Positions 1 to 5,114 of a stretch of 5,114 bases of DNA are shown here, one piece after another (the first letter of the stretch is position 1; each line of letters opens with the position of its first letter). Source of the stretch: Novosphingobium sp. (GTDB lineage: Bacteria > Pseudomonadota > Alphaproteobacteria > Sphingomonadales > Sphingomonadaceae). Under the pieces are notes generated by a model. It did no database searches, was not told the origin of the DNA, and worked only from the letters and a program-made list of their open reading frames with translations. A program made the translations under genes and the position numbers. The stretch spans positions 1-5,114 of the forward strand of contig VFKS01000381.1 in NCBI GenBank assembly GCA_009885425.1, written 5' to 3'.

Positions 1-678
1 TGCGCCGGGCTTGCCTATCTGCCGCTGATCGCGGTGGTCGATTACGAACTGACCCTGACCAAGCCCGCGCGGCTGACGGCGGACACCGGGATCGACAGCC
101 TGGTCCACGCGATCGAAGCCTACGTATCCAAACGCGCCAATCCGTTCGCCGATAGCATGGCGCTGTCCGCGATGCGGCTGATCTGGCCCAACCTGCCGCT
201 CGCCTGCACCGATCCCGGCAACCGACCGGCGCGCGAAGCACTGATGCTCGGCGCGCTGCAAGGCGGGATCGCCTTCTCCAACAGCTCGGTCGCGCTGGTC
301 CACGGGATGAGCCGGCCAATCGGCGCCCACTTCCACATCGCCCACGGCCTTAGCAACGCGATGCTGATGCCGCTGGTAACCAAATGGAGCGCCCCCGCCG
401 CACTAGGCCGCTACGCCGACTGCGGCCGCGCGATGGGGCTGGCGGATGGGGCGGAGAGTAACCAAACCGCCGTGGGGCGCCTAGTCGAGGCGCTGGAATG
501 GATCAACGCCGAGCTAGCAGTCCCCACCCCCGCTGAGTACGGCATTACGCGCGAGCGGTGGGACGAACTGACGCCGCTGATGGCGCAGCAGGCACTGGCG
601 AGTGGCTCGCCCGGGAATAATCCGCGAGTGCCGGATGCGACGGAGATTGCCGGGTTGTATGGAGCGGCTTGGGGGTGA
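1..678 (+). CDS. Iron-containing alcohol dehydrogenase, C-terminal part (5' end outside window)
   Basis: The frame is open from base 1 and ends at TGA 676-678, giving 225 residues of a family that is usually about 380 residues long. What is missing is the N-terminal NAD(P)-binding domain, cut off by the window edge. The visible part is the all-helical metal-binding domain of group III (Fe-dependent) alcohol dehydrogenases, which interconvert alcohols and aldehydes in the cytoplasm. By comparison with E. coli FucO, all four iron ligands are present with exact spacing. They are Asp (94-96) and His (106-108) in GIDSLVHAIEAY, then His (301-303) and His (343-345) in VHGMSRPIGAHFHIAHG. The FucO residue His267 position is Arg here (313-315), as I recall for the GMSRPIGA subgroup. 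The substrate cannot be told from this fragment. No partner gene lies downstream. The next gene starts about 150 bases later, and I see no strong terminator between them. Confidence 0.93.
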   Translation, partial: CAGLAYLPLIAVVDYELTLTKPARLTADTGIDSLVHAIEAYVSKRANPFADSMALSAMRLIWPNLPLACTDPGNRPAREALMLGALQGGIAFSNSSVALVHGMSRPIGAHFHIAHGLSNAMLMPLVTKWSAPAALGRYADCGRAMGLADGAESNQTAVGRLVEALEWINAELAVPTPAEYGITRERWDELTPLMAQQALASGSPGNNPRVPDATEIAGLYGAAWG

Positions 679-825
679 TCTCTATGCTTAGCTCCGGTAC
701 GTTAAGTGAGCTGCTGCCTTCAAACGAGTTGCGCCAAATGTTTTGACGACGGGCATGTTGCTAAATCGGACGATAGAGGTAGCCTAATATTCAATTCACT
801 GTCCGCTGTCGGGGCTACGCCAAAA

Positions 826-2256
826 ATGAACGAACACAACGCCAACCCGTTTCGGTTGCCAGCATTCGCGCGATACCGGCGCTCCTTGATTGCGGCAGTC
901 GCGTTGGTATTTGCGGGCGGAGGGACGGTCATGCTTTCCGCACAATCCCCGCCGCCGGTGGTGACCGACCCAGCGGTGATTGCAGCAGCGCTGAAGTCTT
1001 GCGACGCGGGGAATTATCAGAATTGCTACATCTACGGCCGCGCCATTTCAGCAAAAAGTACTACTCAAGAGGAACTGATTGGCGCCTTTGAGCGGATCGA
1101 GAAGGCGTGCATCGGCGGCGTGCAGAACGCCTGCTTTGGCGCTGGTCGGCGCCATGCAATGGGGCTGGGCGTAAAGGTCGATTTCAAGAAAGCCCGTGAA
1201 TATGAGCAGCGTGGTTGCAACGGCGGCGATGAACGCGCGTGCGCGGTGCTGAAACGGTTTGACACACCACCACCCAGCGCAGCCAGTTTAACCGGAATAC
1301 CCGCAGGAGGGCAGAGCAGGGTCAACTCCGCGCTATATTTTGAACCAAATGGCGCGGATCTCTTGGCGCATTATGCCGATGACCCGTATTTCAACAAAGA
1401 CCCTAAAATGAAATGGAACATGAAGGCCAGCGCTTGCGAAATGGGGAATTGGGAGGCGTGTCAGGACGCATCCTTGGCCTTCACTGACGTGCAGGGATTC
1501 AACGGTGCAGGCAAAAAGGATATGCCACGCGCTATTCGGATGGCGAAAATTGGATGCGATGGCAACGATGCTATGTCTTGCCATATTCTGGGGCTGGTTT
1601 TGGTTACCTCCAACAATAGCATCGTCACCGGCGAGGCGCAGACCGCCTACAAAAAAGCCTATCCGGAATTTCAAAAACTTTGCGAGGCTGGCAAGGGATA
1701 TTATTGCGACGCGGTTGCGCATTATAACGACGGAATCGCCTTTTCGTATGATGGCGCCAAGGTTGAATATTACTATAAAAAAGGGTGCGATGCTGGCTTT
1801 CAAGGCGCCTGTAAGGGTTATGCAAAGGCGCTAGAAAAAAGACGGCAATTGGCATCCGAGGACGCGGCGCGTCGGCAGAAGCAGGCGAGTGCGGATCGTT
1901 ATACGCTCTTCATGTGGGGGTCCGCGCCAAAGGAACCGGCGAAAATCAATCAATGCATTTCGGTGCAGAATGACTTTAGCGCAGAAATTGACCGCTTTAA
2001 CCGCAGCGGCGAGTCGCTTACCCAGGGGGTCGATGCAGCGAATGTGCGGAGCAAACGGTTGGACTATATGGAGGCAAGCGAACGATCGTGTGTAAGACTC
2101 CTCGATCTTGCGGAACGCGCAGGCAATGCCGGGTGCTATGGTGAAAGGTATCGGAACATGATGAAGCAGATACCAAAGTTTGACGGCGTGAGCGCAGGCG
2201 GCGCTTGCTATCGCCGGTCAATTGAAATGGGCGCAAACTGGAACACCAACCGCTAA
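826..2256 (+). CDS. Exported Sel1/Hcp-like repeat protein with seven C-x7-C pairs
   Basis: This encodes 476 residues. Residues 1-19 are polar and end in Arg-Arg. A hydrophobic stretch (about 20-38) and a possible LSA-Q cleavage site follow, so export by a Sec-type signal peptide is likely. The mature part has seven cysteine pairs, each exactly C-x7-C: 59/67, 95/103, 131/139, 204/212, 244/252, 286/294 and 321/329. The early spacing is 36 residues, the period of Sel1-like repeats. In Helicobacter Hcp proteins such pairs form a disulfide within each helical hairpin, so a periplasmic, Dsb-dependent scaffold is inferred. Residues 331-355 are charged and helix-like. The C-terminal domain (356-476) has four more cysteines (377, 422, 437, 461) and no recognised family. 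Start choice: the frame is open back to GTG 706, but that start would bury the signal peptide, and ATG 826 lacks a good SD. ATG 931 has GGAGGG upstream but would lose the signal. The partner or substrate is unknown. GC is lower than in the neighbours (53-55% by hand count over 1621-1740). Confidence 0.85.
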   Translation: MNEHNANPFRLPAFARYRRSLIAAVALVFAGGGTVMLSAQSPPPVVTDPAVIAAALKSCDAGNYQNCYIYGRAISAKSTTQEELIGAFERIEKACIGGVQNACFGAGRRHAMGLGVKVDFKKAREYEQRGCNGGDERACAVLKRFDTPPPSAASLTGIPAGGQSRVNSALYFEPNGADLLAHYADDPYFNKDPKMKWNMKASACEMGNWEACQDASLAFTDVQGFNGAGKKDMPRAIRMAKIGCDGNDAMSCHILGLVLVTSNNSIVTGEAQTAYKKAYPEFQKLCEAGKGYYCDAVAHYNDGIAFSYDGAKVEYYYKKGCDAGFQGACKGYAKALEKRRQLASEDAARRQKQASADRYTLFMWGSAPKEPAKINQCISVQNDFSAEIDRFNRSGESLTQGVDAANVRSKRLDYMEASERSCVRLLDLAERAGNAGCYGERYRNMMKQIPKFDGVSAGGACYRRSIEMGANWNTNR

Positions 2257-2278
2257 GGCAAAACGACCACTTTAGCCC

Positions 2279-2821
2279 TCAAACAACACCCAGCGCCTCA
2301 AACTCCATCGGCACCGACGCCAGCGTGATAGTGTCCCCCACCCACACATCGCCGCTGGTTACCACCACGGCCATTACGCCGCTTTTGCGGATCAGGCTGC
2401 CGTCTGGGGCTTTGTCCAAAGTTGCGGCCATCAGGCCGTCCGCGAGGCCGTTGATCTGGATGCAGGGGCTGCGCAGGCCGGTGATTTCGATCAGCGCCTC
2501 GCCGCCCAATCGCAGGCGGGTGCCGCGGGATAGGCCGAGCAGGTCGAGCCCGCGGGTGGTGATGTTTTCGCCGAGCTGGCCGGGTGCCACCGCAAAGCCC
2601 TTTTCCGCCAGTTCATCGAACAGTTCGGCGTGCATCAAGTGGACCTGGCGCAGGTTGGGCGCAGCGGGGTTCTTCCACTTGTCATAGCGGTGCTGGACCG
2701 TGCGCCCGGCGTGGGCATCGCCCTCTATCCCCAGCCCCGCCAGCAAGGTCAGCTGATCGACCGGCGGTTTGGAGAAATTGTGCGCGGCGTCGCGCGACAG
2801 GCTGATGATGGTTGGGTGCAT
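2279..2821 (-). CDS. MOSC domain-containing protein
   Basis: This is a 180-residue protein on the minus strand (ATG 2819-2821, stop TGA 2279-2281), the usual size of a stand-alone MOSC protein. The MOSC (Mo-cofactor sulfurase C-terminal) family is related to YiiM and to the C-terminal domain of Moco sulfurases. Members handle sulfur or Moco-dependent reduction of N-hydroxylated compounds, but most stand-alone ones are uncharacterised. Visible hallmarks are GIEGDAHAG (31-39), PGQLGENI (80-87) and GLRSPC with the conserved Cys120, followed by a beta-rich C-terminus containing SGDVWVGD. The frame stays open upstream to 2920, but that extension runs into the palindromic element at 2865-3000, so ATG 2821 before HPTIISLSRDAAHNF is preferred. 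No Shine-Dalgarno sequence is visible before this ATG (the upstream bases are C-rich), which leaves the start slightly uncertain. It converges with the Sel1-like gene and diverges from the nitronate monooxygenase gene. No molybdoenzyme gene is in view. Confidence 0.9.
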   Translation of the reverse strand: MHPTIISLSRDAAHNFSKPPVDQLTLLAGLGIEGDAHAGRTVQHRYDKWKNPAAPNLRQVHLMHAELFDELAEKGFAVAPGQLGENITTRGLDLLGLSRGTRLRLGGEALIEITGLRSPCIQINGLADGLMAATLDKAPDGSLIRKSGVMAVVVTSGDVWVGDTITLASVPMEFEALGVV

Positions 2822-2864
2822 GGGTGTGGGGTAAGCGCTCTGGCAGGCGCGGGCAAGCGGTGCT

Positions 2865-3000
2865 GATCCTCCCCGGTACGGGGAGGTGCCCGCTTGGGCG
2901 GAGGGGTCGAGCGTTGGCATTCCCAGTCCGGACTATCCAGCACGCTTCCGACCCCTCCGTCAGTCCTGCGGACTGCCACCTCCCCGTTCCGGGGAGGATC
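2865..3000. repeat. 136-bp nested palindromic element (MITE/REP-like)
   Basis: The element begins GATCCTCCCC and ends GGGGAGGATC. Each arm starts with a perfect 8-bp stem, CCTCCCCG/CGGGGAGG, with a 3-base loop (2868-2886 and 2979-2997). Next comes a small private hairpin: GCCC-gctt-GGGC at 2888-2899 in the left arm and CAGTCC-tgc-GGACTG at 2961-2975 in the right. Then 10-bp halves, GGAGGGGTCG (2900-2909) and CGACCCCTCC (2949-2958), pair with each other around a centre that holds the palindrome AGTCCGGACT (2925-2934). The whole element can therefore fold as a cruciform with branching hairpins. Repeats of this look are scattered between genes in alphaproteobacterial genomes. That statement is from memory, and copy number here is unknown. 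No coding capacity is credible. Confidence 0.85.
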
Positions 3001-3120
3001 TGTGCGGGGTGGTTTTCCTACATCGCGGCGGCGCGGTATGGTGGGGGGATGCCTCACCTGATCCGCCCCGTTCGCACAGCCCCTGCCCACTGTGAGCTGG
3101 CTCGCGCCTTGGCTCCATCC

Positions 3121-3257
3121 TCGTCACCCCGGCGCAGGCCGGGGCCCAGTACCGAAAATGCCTGCATTGTGGCGGCTCGATTGTTCTCCTTGCGAAAAAA
3201 GGACGCTGGCGCATCCCGCTTGTCCAGACTGGGTCCCGGCCTTCGCCGGGATGACGA
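3121..3257. repeat. 137-bp inverted-repeat element with REP-like hairpin arms
   Basis: Two 30-base arms in inverted orientation (3121-3150 and 3228-3257) match at 27 of 30 positions when one is reverse-complemented. Each arm starts from the outside with TCGTCA and contains a hairpin. The left stem is CCCCGGC-gcag-GCCGGGG (3127-3144) and the right is CCCGGC-cttc-GCCGGG (3235-3250). Both arms end inward in CCCAGT. The 77-base middle (3151-3227) holds a small palindrome, AATGCCTGCATT (3157-3168), and an A-run (3195-3200), and no gene. Repeats of the type GTCA-stem-CCAG are widespread intergenic elements in Proteobacteria. Its sequence is unrelated to that of the 2865-3000 element. Confidence 0.83.
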
Positions 3258-3290
3258 AAAGGGTTTGCGCGAGATCACGCCGGTTCACCC

Positions 3291-3330
3291 AAGGCGACAC
3301 AGGGTGACGCACGGTGACGCAAAGCGACGC
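3291..3330. repeat. 10-bp tandem repeat, four copies
   Basis: Four adjacent decamers line up exactly: AAGGCGACAC, AGGGTGACGC, ACGGTGACGC and AAAGCGACGC. They share the core GNGACGC or close to it. A partial fifth unit (AAGG) starts at 3331 before the pattern is lost. The period is close to one helical turn, so the same face of DNA is repeated four times. It lies 123 bases before the monooxygenase start codon. It could be a protein-binding array or a slippage-prone simple repeat, and nothing here decides between these. Confidence 0.7.
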
Positions 3331-3405
3331 AAGGTTCCCAGAGGTGTTTTCGTTTCTCTCTACCCTGTGATGAGTGTGAACTTAGGTCCCTCTCGACAGC
3401 ATCGC

Positions 3406-3425
3406 AGCCGCCCCATATGGGGGCT
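3406..3425. promoter_or_regulatory. Palindrome upstream of the nitronate monooxygenase gene
   Basis: CCCCATATGGGG (3411-3422) is a perfect 12-bp palindrome. It is flanked by AGC (3406-3408) and GCT (3423-3425), which extend the pairing after a 2-base bulge. It sits 30 bases upstream of ATG 3453, where it could be an operator overlapping the transcription start or a leader hairpin. No regulator gene is visible in the window, so the role is a guess. Confidence 0.35.
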
Positions 3426-3442
3426 TAACCGAGTGCTTAATC

Positions 3443-3447
3443 AGGAG
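3443..3447 (+). promoter_or_regulatory. Ribosome binding site of the nitronate monooxygenase gene
   Basis: AGGAG lies five bases before ATG 3453. It is the clearest Shine-Dalgarno sequence in the window and fixes the start of the downstream gene. Confidence 0.8.
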
Positions 3448-3452
3448 TTTCC

Positions 3453-4433
3453 ATGCCGCTTCCCGCCCCGTTTGATCGTCTGCGCCTGCCCGTTATCGGA
3501 TCCCCGCTGTTTATCGTTTCCGGGCCAGAACTGGTGATTGCGCAGTGCAAGGCCGGGATTGTCGGCAGTTTCCCCTCGCTCAATGCGCGGCCATCGGGGG
3601 TATTTGACGAGTGGCTGCACCAGATTACCGAGGAGCTGGCGGCGCACAATCGCGACAATCCGGACCGCCCCGCAGCACCCTTTGCGGTCAACCAGATCGT
3701 CCACAAATCGAACAACCGGCTGGAAGAGGACATGGCGGTTTGCGAGAAGTGGCAAGTGCCGATGGTGATCACTTCGCTGGGCGCGCGCGAAGACCTCAAC
3801 CTCGCGGTGCGCGGCTGGGGCGGGATCGTGATGCACGATGTGATCAATGACCGGTTTGCGCGCAAGGCGATCGAAAAGGGCGCGAGCGGGCTGATCCCGG
3901 TGGCGGCAGGCGCTGGCGGGCACGCCGGGGTGCTATCGCCGTTCGCGATGATGCAGGAAATCCGCGCGTGGTTTGATGGTCCGGTGGCGCTGTCGGGCTC
4001 AATCGCTTGCGGGCACTCGGTCCTGGCTGCGCAGGCGATGGGGGCAGACTTTGCCTATATCGGCAGCGCCTGGATTGCGACCAAGGAAGCCAACGCGCAA
4101 CAAGGCTACAAGGACGCGATTGTTGAGGGGCAAGCCTCTGACATCGTCTATTCCAGCCTGTTCACCGGGGTCCACGGCAACTATCTGCGGCCGTCGATTG
4201 TCGCAGCGGGGATGGATCCGGACAATCTGCCCGAAGGCGACGTGACGGCGATGAATTTCGGATCGGGCGGCAATACCGAGGCCAAGGCGTGGAAGGACAT
4301 CTGGGGTTCGGGCCAGGGGATCGGCGCGGTTAAAGCGGTTGAGTCTGTGGCCGACCGGGTTGACCGGCTTGAGGCGGAATACAACACGGCGCGGACGGAA
4401 TTGGCGGCCAAGGCGGGGATGGCGCTGGCTTAG
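3453..4433 (+). CDS. Nitronate monooxygenase family (2-nitropropane dioxygenase-like) FMN enzyme
   Basis: The product is 326 residues, a normal length for this TIM-barrel flavoprotein family, which oxidises alkyl nitronates to carbonyl compounds and nitrite using FMN and O2 in the cytoplasm. The diagnostic AGAGGHAG (152-159) contains His157 at the place of the family's catalytic base. LSGSIACGHSVLAAQAMGAD (180-199) and YIGSAWIATKEA (202-213) correspond to the FMN phosphate-binding strands. The N-terminal LPVIGSPLFIVSGPELVIAQ (12-31) replaces the canonical PIIQAPM-type motif, with Gly16 where Gln is usual. Together with GSFPSLNARP (38-47) this marks a subfamily that is annotated by homology only, so the true substrate is uncertain. 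The start is ATG 3453 with AGGAG five bases upstream. The stop TAG 4431-4433 overlaps the stop of the convergent nuclease gene. A long leader with a 12-bp palindrome precedes it. Confidence 0.92.
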   Translation: MPLPAPFDRLRLPVIGSPLFIVSGPELVIAQCKAGIVGSFPSLNARPSGVFDEWLHQITEELAAHNRDNPDRPAAPFAVNQIVHKSNNRLEEDMAVCEKWQVPMVITSLGAREDLNLAVRGWGGIVMHDVINDRFARKAIEKGASGLIPVAAGAGGHAGVLSPFAMMQEIRAWFDGPVALSGSIACGHSVLAAQAMGADFAYIGSAWIATKEANAQQGYKDAIVEGQASDIVYSSLFTGVHGNYLRPSIVAAGMDPDNLPEGDVTAMNFGSGGNTEAKAWKDIWGSGQGIGAVKAVESVADRVDRLEAEYNTARTELAAKAGMALA

Positions 4434-5114
4434 CTTTCGGTTGGAGCGGTGGCGGGCCAGAGCAGGTCTGCCATCGCATCCAGCTCGTCGAAATCGAGGT
4501 CGGTGCGGAACGGATCGCGGCGGTTGAGCGTCAGGCGGTGGTGCTGATCGAGCAGGCTGCGGCGCAGCGAGGCTTGCAACTGGCGCAGGCCCTCCAGCGC
4601 CTCGGCAAGGGCTACTTCAGGGGCATAGCTCCGCACGGCCGACCAGCCCGCCTCAATCTGGCCGACCCGTTCGATCACCATCGCGTTGTAATCGCGGTGC
4701 GGGCCGCGGTGGAGCGGCAGGCCGATCCGCACCGCCGCCGCGTCATTGGCGGGAAGCAGCAGGCCGTTGTGGCGAAAGTCGTCAAAGTGCAGCCGCTCTC
4801 GCCCGACTTCGCCGAGCATCGGGTGAAAGCACGAGCGGGTCAGGATCTGGCGCGGCAGGATATGGTGGCGCTGCAATCCGGGCTGGTACCCCGGCGTGTC
4901 GCGACGATTGACCGCGCGAAACGACAGGCGTTGGCGCCCGCCAGCCAAGCCACCGACTGCGAGCCGGTTGCCGCCATGAGAGGCGGCTGATTGCCGCTCA
5001 GTTGTCTGCCGGAAGCCAGCTTCGCCATCGCCAGTCGCGTGGCTGGCCAGCCAGCTATCCGGCAGCGCGGCGGCCCCGGATGCAGCTTCTGTTCGCCCAA
5101 GATCGGTCCCTACA
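4430..5114 (-). CDS. AHH-type HNH/Endo VII-fold nuclease domain protein (5' end unresolved, probably outside window)
   Basis: The minus-strand frame runs from stop TAA (4430-4432) to the window edge without a stop, and holds no ATG or GTG upstream of the domain. The only in-frame candidate is TTG at 4948, which would give 172 residues. The nuclease core matches the AHH family. LQRHHILP has its His pair at 4862-4867. HNGLLLP has Asn at 4766-4768. LPLHRGPHRDYN has His at 4709-4711 and 4697-4699, followed by Tyr-Asn. Known relatives are metal-dependent nucleases, many of them toxin domains. Here about 75 residues follow the core (GQIEAGW to the end), mostly helical and charged, unlike a toxin tip that ends with the nuclease. 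Codons 4949-5113 in this frame show weaker third-position GC (34 of 55) than the first 36 codons after TTG (29 of 36). The N-terminal stretch may thus be non-coding, or there may be a frameshift: another frame starts at ATG 4977. The nuclease assignment is solid. The start and the biological role are not. Confidence 0.7.
   Translation of the reverse strand, partial: VGTDLGRTEAASGAAALPDSWLASHATGDGEAGFRQTTERQSAASHGGNRLAVGGLAGGRQRLSFRAVNRRDTPGYQPGLQRHHILPRQILTRSCFHPMLGEVGRERLHFDDFRHNGLLLPANDAAAVRIGLPLHRGPHRDYNAMVIERVGQIEAGWSAVRSYAPEVALAEALEGLRQLQASLRRSLLDQHHRLTLNRRDPFRTDLDFDELDAMADLLWPATAPTES

Larger units (their letters stand above)
2822..3452. other. Divergent intergenic region rich in repeats
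   Basis: These 631 bases separate the MOSC gene (-) from the nitronate monooxygenase gene (+), so they should contain both promoters. Long reading frames cross the region on both strands only because the GC-rich palindromes lack stop codons. Their translations (RRRPGPS and GPGLRRGDE-like strings) are typical of read-through of repeats, not of proteins. The content is: 44 bases of MOSC leader, one palindromic element (2865-3000), 120 bases with nothing I recognise (3001-3120), a second palindromic element (3121-3257), a 10-bp tandem repeat (3291-3330), and about 120 bases leading to the monooxygenase ribosome binding site. I could not pick convincing -35/-10 boxes in either direction. Confidence 0.8.

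Noticed and set aside
687..706. Possible terminator after the alcohol dehydrogenase gene (CTTA...TAAG)
   Set aside because: A four-base stem without a U-tract is too weak to call.
743..790. Possible promoter with TTGACG (743-748) or TTGCTA (758-763) and TAATAT (785-790)
   Set aside because: The spacings to TAATAT are 36 and 21 bases, outside the normal range. No pair of boxes fits well.
2252..2276. Possible bidirectional terminator between the Sel1-like and MOSC genes (GCTAA...TTAGC)
   Set aside because: The stem is only five bases with a 15-base loop and no U-run on either strand.
2822..2920. N-terminal extension of the MOSC protein by 33 residues
   Set aside because: The extension is encoded largely by the palindromic element and is low in protein character. 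The family normally starts near HPTIISLSR.
3121..3330. CRISPR array, suggested by successive repeats
   Set aside because: The repeats are inverted, not direct, and the tandem units are only 10 bp with no spacers.
2812..3537. A 241-codon plus-strand open frame across the intergenic region
   Set aside because: It crosses both palindromic elements, overlaps the starts of the MOSC and monooxygenase genes, and its translation is Arg/Pro-rich repeat read-through.
4538..4990. A 150-codon plus-strand open frame opposite the nuclease gene
   Set aside because: It is antisense to a clear AHH domain and shows no recognisable family.

Overview
The base composition (about 60-65% GC in most genes), the protein families and the type of intergenic palindromes suggest an alphaproteobacterium, most likely of the Sphingomonadales. 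This is an inference from style and remembered family resemblance, not from a marker gene. It looks like a chromosomal segment of unrelated genes. I see no phage, plasmid, CRISPR or transposase signature.

Layout from left to right. Bases 1-678 (+) hold the C-terminal 225 residues of an iron-containing alcohol dehydrogenase with all four metal ligands present. Bases 826-2256 (+) encode an exported Sel1/Hcp-like repeat protein with seven exact C-x7-C cysteine pairs, in visibly lower-GC DNA than its neighbours. Bases 2279-2821 (-) encode a stand-alone MOSC-domain protein with its conserved cysteine. It is convergent with the Sel1 gene across a 22-base gap. A 631-base divergent intergenic region (2822-3452) follows. 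It carries two different palindromic repeat elements of almost equal size (136 and 137 bp), a 10-bp tandem repeat, and a 12-bp palindrome close to the next gene. Bases 3453-4433 (+) encode a nitronate monooxygenase-like FMN enzyme with a good Shine-Dalgarno sequence. From 4430 to the window end (-) lies a gene for an AHH-type HNH/Endo VII-fold nuclease. Its stop codon overlaps that of the monooxygenase gene tail to tail. Its start is not resolved inside the window.

The genes do not form an obvious pathway. Three are probably separate metabolic or detoxification functions (alcohol/aldehyde redox, a sulfur or molybdenum-cofactor-type MOSC protein, nitronate oxidation). The other two are a periplasmic scaffold-like repeat protein and an orphan nuclease. 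The most noteworthy points are the nested architecture of the two palindromic elements between the divergent MOSC and monooxygenase genes, the all-disulfide Sel1 protein, and the AHH nuclease with no visible immunity partner. I found no convincing evidence of a new multi-gene system.
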